From Robertmurraya_A mangrovi (lineage in GTDB: Bacteria; Bacillota; Bacilli; Bacillales; Cytobacillaceae): 64,000 nucleotides of DNA. The notes under the pieces were generated by a model. That model had not been told where the DNA came from, ran no database searches, and saw nothing but the letters and a program-made list of their open reading frames with translations. The stretch lies in assembly GCF_034427655.1 (NCBI RefSeq), contig NZ_JAXOFX010000003.1, forward strand, positions 62,001 to 126,000. The letters are read 5' to 3'. The position numbers were made by a program, and so were the translations under genes. Numbering within the stretch: the first letter of the stretch is position 1; each line of letters opens with the position of its first letter. This document shows, piece after piece, positions 1-7,900 of the stretch.

Positions 1-51
1 AATGTTGTTCCAGGTATGAGTCAGTGGACTGGGAAGTTGAATGTTAGATAA
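1..51 (+). CDS. C-terminal end of a rhodanese-like sulfurtransferase (partial)
   Basis: Only the last 16 codons before a TAA stop are in the window; the gene starts upstream. The visible peptide reads NVVPGMSQWTGKLNVR, matching the usual end of a rhodanese domain (a GGMxxWxG-like turn followed by a short tail). It lies 39 bases before the next gene on the same strand, which itself has a rhodanese domain, so it is probably part of the same sulfur operon. The active-site Cys would lie outside the window, so activity cannot be judged. Confidence 0.6.
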   Translation, partial: NVVPGMSQWTGKLNVR

Positions 52-90
52 AAAATTTTATGAATATAAATACCATAGGGGGTAAGAAAA

Positions 91-1218
91 ATGACTGTTA
101 AAGCCATGAATCCAAACGCAGTAACCAAAAAGGTGATTAATAAAGAACCTTTATTTATTTTAGATGTACGTAACGAAACGGATTTTAACGATTGGAAAAT
201 TGAAGGTGAGAACTTCACTTATTTAAACATTCCTTATTTTGATTTGCTTGATGGTGTGGAAGGAATTATGAATCAAATTCCTACCGACCGTGAAGTGTTA
301 GTGGTATGTGCAAAAGAAGGTTCTTCGATTATGGTGGCAGAAATGTTGTCAGAGGAAGGATTAAATGTTTCATATCTAGCCGGTGGAATGAAAGCATGGA
401 GTGAACATTTAGAGCCTGTTAAAGTGGGCGATTTAAAAGATGGCGGAGAGATCTATCAATTTGTTCGTATTGGTAAAGGTTGTTTATCGTATATGGTCGT
501 ATCAAACGGTGAAGCGGCGATTATCGATTCGACTCGTATGACGAAGGTGTATTTAGACTTTGCGAGTAAAATTGGTGCTAAGATTACACATGTTTTTGAT
601 ACTCATTTACATGCTGATCACATTTCAGGTGGTCGAATGATTGCTGAAACGACGGGTGCGACTTACTGGCTACCTCCGAAAGATGCGGAAGAAGTAACAT
701 TTGCTTATGAGCCATTAGAAGGTGGAAATGTTGTGGCAATTGGAAATACAAGCATTGATATTCATGCCATTTATTCACCTGGTCACACAATCGGTTCAAC
801 TTCATTTGTAGTTGATGACAAATACTTGCTTTCAGGAGATATTTTATTCATTGATTCAATCGGACGTCCTGACTTAGCTGGTATGGCTGAGGATTGGGTA
901 GCTGATTTAAGAGAAAGTCTTTACACTAGATACAAAAATTTATCTGAGGACTTAGTTGTTCTACCGGCTCACTTTATGATTATTGATGAGTTGAATGAAG
1001 ACGGAAGTGTTGCAGAGAAATTAGGTACTCTTTTTGCTAAAAACCATGGTCTAAACATTGAGGATGAGAATGAATTCAGAAAGCTTGTAACGGAGAATCT
1101 TCCACCACAACCAAACGCATATCAAGAGATTAGGCAAACGAATATGGGGAAAATCACTCCTGATGAAGAACAACAACGTGAAATGGAGATTGGACCAAAT
1201 CGTTGTGCAGTAAGATAA
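91..1218 (+). CDS. Rhodanese/MBL-fold persulfide dioxygenase-like protein
   Basis: 375 residues. An N-terminal rhodanese-like domain (about 1-105) carries Cys73 in a VVCAKEGS loop. The metallo-beta-lactamase domain (about 115-320) has the full ligand set by reading: H172, H174, D176, H177 in HLHADH, then H232, D250 and H294. This pairing is typical of ETHE1/CstB-type persulfide dioxygenase and sulfurtransferase enzymes, which oxidise protein or low-molecular-weight persulfides in the cytoplasm. In staphylococcal CstB the rhodanese module is C-terminal; here it is N-terminal. Neighbours (rhodanese, TusA, TauE/SafE) support a reactive-sulfur detoxification role. A G-rich ribosome site (GGGGG) precedes the ATG at usual spacing. 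The exact substrate is inferred. Confidence 0.85.
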   Translation: MTVKAMNPNAVTKKVINKEPLFILDVRNETDFNDWKIEGENFTYLNIPYFDLLDGVEGIMNQIPTDREVLVVCAKEGSSIMVAEMLSEEGLNVSYLAGGMKAWSEHLEPVKVGDLKDGGEIYQFVRIGKGCLSYMVVSNGEAAIIDSTRMTKVYLDFASKIGAKITHVFDTHLHADHISGGRMIAETTGATYWLPPKDAEEVTFAYEPLEGGNVVAIGNTSIDIHAIYSPGHTIGSTSFVVDDKYLLSGDILFIDSIGRPDLAGMAEDWVADLRESLYTRYKNLSEDLVVLPAHFMIIDELNEDGSVAEKLGTLFAKNHGLNIEDENEFRKLVTENLPPQPNAYQEIRQTNMGKITPDEEQQREMEIGPNRCAVR

Positions 1219-1270
1219 GGCTTTGGAGAATTAATAGTCGGGGTGGAGTTTTGCACCCCAGAAATGTAGT

Positions 1271-1380
1271 TTCGCAAGAATAAATGGATTTTCGCAAAAT
1301 TATGGTTTTTTTCGCAAAATAAATTTAAAAATCGCAAAATAAATCAGATTTTCGCAAAAAAAAATCCAGTAATCGCAAAA
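1271..1380 (+). repeat. Phased array of six TCGCAA boxes
   Basis: Six copies of TCGCAA (five followed by AA, the first by GA) begin at 1272, 1292, 1312, 1332, 1352 and 1373, a period of 20 to 21 bases or about two DNA helical turns. The intervening bases are A/T-rich and not conserved. The array fills the gap before tusA and ends just ahead of a TATAAT box at 1397-1402, with the last copy in the position of the -35 element. That placement suggests a regulator-binding or DNA-bending array, but no regulator gene is visible nearby. Confidence 0.7.
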
Positions 1381-1396
1381 ATCCTAATTTTTAAAC

Positions 1397-1402
1397 TATA
1401 AT
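1397..1402 (+). promoter_or_regulatory. Putative -10 box for tusA
   Basis: TATAAT lies 24 bases before the tusA start codon. No good -35 hexamer is present at 17 bases; the last TCGCAAAA box of the array occupies that position, so this promoter may need an activator or may be weak. The upstream gene could also read through, since no terminator with a T-run was seen between them. Confidence 0.45.
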
Positions 1403-1426
1403 CATGTCAATTTAGGAGGAATTACA

Positions 1427-1657
1427 ATGGAAGCAACAAAAGTATTAGATGCAAAAGGTTTAGCTTGTCCTATGCCAATCGTGAAAACGAAGAAAGCAAT
1501 GAACGATCTTGAGGCTGGTCAAGTGTTAGAGATTCATACAACAGATAAAGGGGCTAAAAATGACCTAACTGCTTGGGCAAAGTCTGGTGGACTTGAACTT
1601 TTAAAACACGAAGAAGACCAAGATGTATTCAAATTTTGGATTAAAAAAGGCGAGTAA
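1427..1657 (+). CDS. tusA: TusA-family sulfur carrier protein
   Basis: 76 residues, the normal size for a TusA/SirA-like protein. The signature GLACPMPIVKTKKAM near the N-terminus places the sulfur-accepting Cys at residue 14. These proteins receive persulfide sulfur from rhodaneses or desulfurases and pass it on in the cytoplasm. A strong TAGGAGGA site precedes the ATG. It lies between the persulfide dioxygenase-like gene and the TauE/SafE permease, the arrangement of sulfide/persulfide (Cst-like) operons, so a role in persulfide relay and detoxification is more likely here than tRNA thiolation. Confidence 0.85.
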   Translation: MEATKVLDAKGLACPMPIVKTKKAMNDLEAGQVLEIHTTDKGAKNDLTAWAKSGGLELLKHEEDQDVFKFWIKKGE

Positions 1658-1711
1658 TTAATCCATCAGGGGACCAAATTGGTTCCCTTTTATCTGAAAG
1701 GGGTCCTGGAA

Positions 1712-2488
1712 ATGGATTTTACCTATATTATTACGATCTTTTTAATTGGGTTTATTGGTTCTTATATTTCGGGAATGCTCGGAATTGGCGGTTCGATTAT
1801 TAAGTATCCGATGCTATTATACATTCCACCATTATTCGGTATAGCTGCGTTTACTGCTCATGAAGTTTCAGGCATTAGCGCAATCCAAGTATTTTTTGCA
1901 ACTATCGGTGGAGTTTGGGCTTATCGAAAGGGTGGATACTTAAATAAAACATTAATTCTCTACATGGGGGTTAGTATTTTAATCGGTAGTTTTATTGGTG
2001 GATACGGATCTAAATTTATGTCTGAAGAGGGTATTAACTTCATATATGGTATACTGGCATTGATTGCAGCGGTGATGATGTTTATTCCGAAAAAAGGCAT
2101 AGATGATATTCCACTTGATCAAGTTACCTTCAATAAATGGTTAGCCGCATTCTTTGCCTTAGTTGTTGGGACTGGAGCTGGAATCGTGGGTGCTGCAGGA
2201 GCATTTTTACTTGTACCGATTATGCTTGTTGTTTTAAAAATTCCAACACGCATGACGATTGCCTCTTCACTAGCTATTACATTCATCTCGTCCATTGGTG
2301 CTACAGTAGGGAAAATCACGACTGGACAAATTGATTATTTCCCAGCATTTATCATGATTATAGCGAGTTTAATTGCTGCACCACTTGGAGCGGTGGCAGG
2401 GAAAAAAATGAACACGAAGGTATTACAAGTTATTTTAGCCATCCTAATTTCAGCAACGGCTATTAAGATTTGGATGGATATTCTATAA
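1712..2488 (+). CDS. TauE/SafE family sulfite/anion exporter
   Basis: About 258 residues with seven or eight hydrophobic spans and the Gly-rich repeated halves of the TauE/SafE family (GMLGIGGSIIKYP near the start and GTGAGIVGAAGAF in the second half). The family exports sulfite, sulfoacetate or related anions across the cell membrane. An in-frame ATG at 1679 is possible, but the ATG at 1712 has a GAAAGGGG ribosome site eight bases ahead and is preferred. Position after tusA suggests it exports sulfite or thiosulfate made by the upstream enzymes. Confidence 0.85.
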   Translation: MDFTYIITIFLIGFIGSYISGMLGIGGSIIKYPMLLYIPPLFGIAAFTAHEVSGISAIQVFFATIGGVWAYRKGGYLNKTLILYMGVSILIGSFIGGYGSKFMSEEGINFIYGILALIAAVMMFIPKKGIDDIPLDQVTFNKWLAAFFALVVGTGAGIVGAAGAFLLVPIMLVVLKIPTRMTIASSLAITFISSIGATVGKITTGQIDYFPAFIMIIASLIAAPLGAVAGKKMNTKVLQVILAILISATAIKIWMDIL

Positions 2489-2684
2489 TCTAACAAAAAC
2501 GGGTGATTGAATGGCTGACCATAAAAAGTGTGGAACTGGCACTTGAGGATTGAATCATCAAGTACCCCAAAAGAAGTGGCTTCCACCGATATGACCTGGG
2601 GTATTTGTCTGGCTCCTGGTAGGAGTTATTTATTTGATACAGAAGTGGTTTTTTTAGGATTTAAGTTGTTACTAGATAGAACAA
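2489..2684. other. Non-coding gap with several imperfect hairpins
   Basis: I see no gene here. The stretch contains stacked imperfect inverted repeats: CTTGAGGATT with AATCATCAAG around 2541-2563, TACCCC with GGGGTA around 2561-2602, and GGCTCC with GGAGTT around 2611-2628. The last is followed by a short T-rich run and may end transcription of the sulfur operon. No riboswitch class was recognised. Confidence 0.35.
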
Positions 2685-2770
2685 AATAAGAGCGGGAAGG
2701 TAGTTAACCCCAAAAGTTAGTTTTTTACTCTAACTTTCGGAGGTCGGTACCGAACCCCGCTCTTATTTTC
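2685..2770. terminator. Bidirectional long-stem terminator holding a dispersed repeat
   Basis: Outer arms AATAAGAGCGGG (2685-2696) and CCCGCTCTTATT (2756-2767) enclose an inner hairpin, CCAAAAGTTAG with CTAACTTTCGG. The right arm overlaps the last codons of the minus-strand acetyltransferase gene. The inner part, read on the minus strand, is closely similar to 39125-39173, so it is a mobile-looking repeat used as a terminator between converging genes. Confidence 0.65.
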
Positions 2771-3563
2771 TTTCTAGTACATAGGAATACTGCTGCTGAC
2801 TGATTTTAACTAAATCAGTAGCAATCCATCCAGTTTTAAAGTAATGAGTAAACACTTTCCCCGTGAACTCCCGCCATCTCACCGCTAAGTCAAAATCTTT
2901 TTGTTTAATTTCTTGAAAATTGCTAGGGACCGGAATGAAGATGGTATCTTCTAGTATATCTAAATTCATTTTATCTGGAACTAACACCCCATCTAGTACG
3001 CTGACGTTTATCGCTGAAGAAATACGGTCTACAGCAATCTGATTTCTGTGCCATACGTCCTTAACCCACCACTCTACGAGAAAACGGTCAGAAGGTAATC
3101 CGACGTTCATGCTATCGGCCATTTCTCCATATACGTTCTCCATGTAAGTGGAGCATATCGCACCGAGTTTATGTAGATTTAAATTTCCATTAACGGTTTC
3201 AAGGGGATCGTATGTCCATGTAATGAGCTCGTATCCTTTTTCAACTGCCCATTCCTTCTGAGCCATTTTTAACTTCATACCCATCCCTAGTTTTCGATAG
3301 TCTGGGTGAATGCCTAAACTATGCGAGCAGAGAAAGACTTTTTCTCCATCGAATCCAGGGAAACTGTATTGAAAGCCAATAAGTTTTTCTTCGTGAAATG
3401 CCCCTAGTACTAGACCACCATTTTTTAAAACAGCGACCATATGGCTCACAGGAACCGTATCATCTTCACTCCAGACTAGTCCCTCCAGTTGTCGAACGAG
3501 TGAAAGTTCATTGATATCCGTAATCGTACGAATAGTAATAACAGATTCTATTTCAATACTCAT
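2763..3563 (-). CDS. GNAT-superfamily acetyltransferase (COG3375-like)
   Basis: About 266 residues. The N-terminal half has GNAT features: a GAFHEEKLIGFQYSFPG strand and the acetyl-CoA loop region HPDYRKLGMGMKLK. The longer C-terminal part, with the GNLNLHKLGAICSTYMENVYGEM stretch, resembles the COG3375 group of predicted acetyltransferases of unknown substrate. The start at 3563 is chosen because AAAGGAGA lies seven bases ahead; an earlier in-frame ATG at 3590 has no such site. It follows the M20 amidohydrolase by 17 bases on the same strand, so the two are likely cotranscribed and may act on one compound. Confidence 0.75.
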   Translation of the reverse strand: MSIEIESVITIRTITDINELSLVRQLEGLVWSEDDTVPVSHMVAVLKNGGLVLGAFHEEKLIGFQYSFPGFDGEKVFLCSHSLGIHPDYRKLGMGMKLKMAQKEWAVEKGYELITWTYDPLETVNGNLNLHKLGAICSTYMENVYGEMADSMNVGLPSDRFLVEWWVKDVWHRNQIAVDRISSAINVSVLDGVLVPDKMNLDILEDTIFIPVPSNFQEIKQKDFDLAVRWREFTGKVFTHYFKTGWIATDLVKISQQQYSYVLERK

Positions 3564-3580
3564 CTGTTCTCTCCTTTGAA

Positions 3581-4714
3581 TTAACTCCACGTTTTCTGAT
3601 CTGCTTCTAGCATTAAACTTGTTAAAATCTTTGTCCCGTAGATTAATGCTTCCTTGTTAAATGTCATTTTTGGATGATGTAATCCTGGTGTTAAGTCACA
3701 GCCTAGGCCAATTAGTGTAGCTACTATGTTTGGGTTTTTCAACGTATAAAAATGGAAATCCTCTGCTCCTGGTGAAACAAGAGTCGGTACAAAATTCTCT
3801 TCTCCAAGTGTAGCAACAATTGCTTTTTGAGCTAGTTTCATTGCTTCTTGATTTTCAATCGCAGCAGGGGAGAACTCACCTAGATTGTAGGAAATGGTAG
3901 CTCCTGTTACTTGTGCAATAGACTCAATCGTATGTTGTCCTTTACCAATTAACTCATCCATCGCCTCATTTGAATCTGCTCTTAAGTCAAACGTAAATCT
4001 AGCGGTTTCCGGGATTAAGTTCGATGCTTCACCAGAGTGGAGTTCTGTAATTTTGATCGAGTAACGTTTGCTATTTCTTACTCTAACTTGTTGAACAGCT
4101 TGAATGAGTAAGGATGCTACTTCAATTGGGTTGATCCCTTCTTCTGGGCGAGCAGCGTGTGCGGGTGTACCGGTAATGGTCCCTCTTAATGTAGCTGTTG
4201 AGCCATGAAGGATAACTGGAGATGCAACTCCATAGGGAATCTCAATTTTTGGTCGTAAATGAACACCTCCCAGAAACTTAACATTATTAAGGGCACCTTC
4301 TTTCATCATTTGCAGTGCACCTTCTGCCTTTTCCTCAGCCGGTTGAAAAATAAATCGGTATGTATGTTTCGGTTTTTCTAGTTTCGCTAACGTTAATGCA
4401 GTATGTAACACTAATGTACTGTGGGCGTCGTGGCCACAAGAATGATTGGCCTTTACCACTCCGTCTACTTCTTGCATTAAGGCATCCATATCTGCTCTAA
4501 GTGCGACTACTTTATTAGATTCACCTTTTATTTCAGCAATAAACCCAAAATGACCTTCAAACGTACGGACCTCAAGACCAGCCTCTAGAAGACGTTTTCT
4601 CAGGTAAAGAGAGGTTTGTTCCTCTTTCCAGCTTGGTTCAGCTAATTGATGTAAATCCTCATAAGTTTGTAAAATGATATCTCTATTTTGATCAATGATG
4701 GTAGTGTAATTCAA
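3581..4714 (-). CDS. M20-family amidohydrolase
   Basis: About 377 residues with the hallmarks of the M20D/amidohydrolase family (hippurate hydrolase, N-acyl amino acid deacylase): RADMDAL, HSCGHDAHS with metal-ligand Cys and His near residues 93-95, catalytic PAEE near 127, and a C-terminal SPGAEDFHFY motif. These cytosolic metalloenzymes release an acyl group from amino acids or similar amides. The TTG start at 4714 is preferred, as GGGAGGG lies eight bases upstream; an upstream in-frame ATG at 4738 overlaps the region ahead of that site. Cotranscribed with the downstream acetyltransferase. Confidence 0.85.
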   Translation of the reverse strand: MNYTTIIDQNRDIILQTYEDLHQLAEPSWKEEQTSLYLRKRLLEAGLEVRTFEGHFGFIAEIKGESNKVVALRADMDALMQEVDGVVKANHSCGHDAHSTLVLHTALTLAKLEKPKHTYRFIFQPAEEKAEGALQMMKEGALNNVKFLGGVHLRPKIEIPYGVASPVILHGSTATLRGTITGTPAHAARPEEGINPIEVASLLIQAVQQVRVRNSKRYSIKITELHSGEASNLIPETARFTFDLRADSNEAMDELIGKGQHTIESIAQVTGATISYNLGEFSPAAIENQEAMKLAQKAIVATLGEENFVPTLVSPGAEDFHFYTLKNPNIVATLIGLGCDLTPGLHHPKMTFNKEALIYGTKILTSLMLEADQKTWS

Positions 4715-4829
4715 AGTGATGTCCCTCCCGAATTTCATTAGACTACTAAAATTATAGTATAGATTAGGTCTCCGTACAGACTTTGTTAAAAACTAAGGTG
4801 AGAACTAAGCTGATTTTTCGAAAATGGTA

Positions 4830-4859
4830 TTGTTTTCCAAATATTACAAAAGTTATACT
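4830..4859 (+). promoter_or_regulatory. Promoter of the first permease/S41 fusion gene
   Basis: TTGTTT (4830-4835) and TATACT (4854-4859) are separated by 18 bases. The spacer begins TCCAAATATTACAAA, identical to that of the promoter at 8950-8979 ahead of the paralogous gene, so the promoter was duplicated with the gene and has been conserved. The conserved spacer may also be an operator. Confidence 0.65.
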
Positions 4860-4938
4860 GTAATTATATACCAAATAGAGAAGGGGAATTTTATATTAGA
4901 ACCGTATAAATAGAATAGGTTCAAAAGGGGTGGTCAAT

Positions 4939-7900
4939 CTGAGTTTTATTTATAAGCAAATAAGAAATGTAGCATTATTAGTTGGAATTGGAGCCTTATT
5001 AATTTTTCTTACCGTTATTCCCAAGAATCCTGAACTACCGATGAATACTTTTGATTTAGCATTTATCTGGGAAATTTTCACTATGGTAGTAAAGGATATC
5101 GTGACAGGGGATGGGCTGGGGATATCTGAAAGAAATACTTATTATATGGATGAAGCCAATACCGCTTTTATACGTAGTTTAAAAATCCTTATCCCTGCTT
5201 TCTTCTTTAGTATTTTAATGGGTGTTTTCCTTGGGATTTTAAGCTATCAGTTCAGAAAAAAGATGATTGGAAAAGCGATCTACAATGTTCATTTATTATT
5301 TGTTTCTCTTCCAGATTTTTTTGCCTTTATTCTTATTCAATATGCCTTATTACTTGTTTATAGTCATGGTATCTTAGACCTGGATTTATTCGGGCATGAA
5401 TATTGGTATAATGCACTTTTACCCATGGTATCATTAAGTTTATATCCAATTTTCTACCTATACAGAATTACAGCATCCACCATTGAGGATGAATCAAAAA
5501 AGGACTATGTAACTACGGCTCGTTCAAAGGGAAAGTCTGATACATATATCCTTTACACACATATGCTTTGGAACACGTGGGCAAGAATTATCACGAATAT
5601 AAAAACGGTTACTCTTTATATTCTTACAAGTCTTCCGATTATTGAGTTACTTGGATTTTATCAAGGTATGGGGTATAAATTGTTAAAGTCCATACAGAGC
5701 AATGAGCTTATGATGACAATTGCTTTAATTTATCCCTATTTATTGATCATGTTTGTCGTTATGCTGATTTGCGATATAAGCTCTCATATTCTAGTGCCTG
5801 TTTCAGAGGACTCAAGCAAAGCTCTAAGACCAATGAGATCTAGGAATCTTAAAATCTTTATTCAGCAATTAAAGATGATAAGGTTTAAAGATTATTTTGA
5901 TTGGTTGAATCCTAAGAGTATCATCTATCCGCTTTTATTACTTGGAGAAGAAATAGCTTATCGTTACAAAAGATTTACTATTTTAATAAAAACGATAAAA
6001 TTAATGAAGTTTAAAGATTACATAGTTTGGTTTATTAGTAGATTCATAAACGTCTATTTGTTTGTGAAGCAGTATCCACTGTTAGTGTTCAGTTCTATTA
6101 CTTTGATAGGCTTATTTGTTCTAGGTTTTGTAGGACCAAGCTGGTCATTTGTTGATAAGGAATTAACACCTTTTTTATTTGGTAAGAGTGATGAGGGAAA
6201 ATGGATTATTCCACCTATCCCCCCGTCTAGTGAATTTTGGTTTGGAACAGATAAGGTAGGAAAGGACCTATTTAGCTTAATTATTTTAAGTACGAAAGAA
6301 ACATTAATCGTCGTAAGTATTATCACGCTTCTACGTTTCATTTTAGGTGTTCCACTAGGTTATTTTGCTTCAAGAGGAAACATCATTTCTGCTTCAATTT
6401 TGCGGTTATTACAAACCCTTTTTTCTTATTTCCCGGTTTTGATTTTAATTATGTTAATCATGGCCATTCCATACTTACTACACAGCCAGGACAGAAAATA
6501 TTATATGGTTCTTCTTTTAGCCATTGTTGAGGTGGGAAGGATTGGTCAAATCTATCGAGAAGAATTTGAACGAATTGGACAATTAGAATACGTAAAGGCC
6601 GGAATTGCTGCTGGAGCAACAAAAATGGGACTTTTAAGAAATTACTATTTTCCTTTATTGAATAAGCAATCCATTATCTTTGTTACAAACGATTTAGGAA
6701 GGTCATTATTCCTTCTCTCACAACTCGGATTTGTTTCTGTATTCTTATCTCATTTCGGATATCTTAGTGAGACAGGACAAAGGTTATTTAAAAATACTTC
6801 GTTAAACTGGCCGGTATTGTTATCAACGGCCTTACATGATATTAGAGCGAGCATCTGGATTCCATTTTTCGTTACCCTTTTTATTGCTATAACCATATTA
6901 ACATTCAATTTTTTAGGGGAAGGATTAAAGAAATACTTTAATACTAAAACATTAAAAGTGAACTCTGCTGTTGTGGATGAAAGGGTAACTAGTGTAATAA
7001 AAGCATTAAAAGAGGTTCCTCCTAAAAAGGCTATGGCTGGTGCGGGAATCACCCTATCCATACTAATTGCAGGATTTATATTCTTAACACCTGAAAAGAT
7101 AAATGTAAAAACTGTAAGCCTCCAAGTATATGCTTTAGAAAATGAAGAGCGGTCCGTTGAGAATCTTACGGCATTTGCAAAGGCTTATGGGTATATTCGA
7201 TATTTTCATCCTAGTGAGGGAAGTACTCAGTTTGATTGGAATCGATTTGCGATATACGGTTCGAAGCATATAGTAAGTGCTGAAGATGATGAGCAGTTAA
7301 AAGAAAAACTTGGGGAACTTTTTAAACCAATTGCTCCAACTGTTCAATTTGGCATACTAGGAGAAGAACAGGAAAAAGTAGATTTAAACACTTCAGAACA
7401 AAATCCAAAGGGAAGGATTGTGAGTTATCAACATCAAGGTTCCGGACCAACGATTGATAATATTTCTGATAAAAAAGAAGAAAAGTCTTTATTTATTAGT
7501 AAAAAGGTTTCTACCAATCTAGATATGACGGATCAATCTTTGTTGTTATTTGAGCAGTTGCCTGAGAAGGATGAGATTGCTGAAGTGTATATTACAAAAA
7601 GTATTAAGGGGTATATCCCGTTAACTCTTTATGAAGAAGAGGGGATTGAAAAAGGGGAGGAACTAAATTCTTACCTAGAGGAGTTATCTGATAGTGTATT
7701 GGGAGAAAATGCTACATATGTAGCAAATACCATTATCGGCTGGAATAAGATTCAACATTTTTATCCATATATAGAAGATAAAAAAGCTTGGAATCAAGTA
7801 TTAAGAACAGCCATTCAAAGGTCTTTACATGCTAAAAATGAGGCTGAATTTTACAAAACGTATCAAAAAATGTTGCTTCCTCTTAAAGATGGGCAAGCTG

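Noticed and set aside
1271..1380. CRISPR array
   Set aside because: Conserved units are only 6-8 bases, spacers are 12-14 A/T-rich bases and no cas genes are near.
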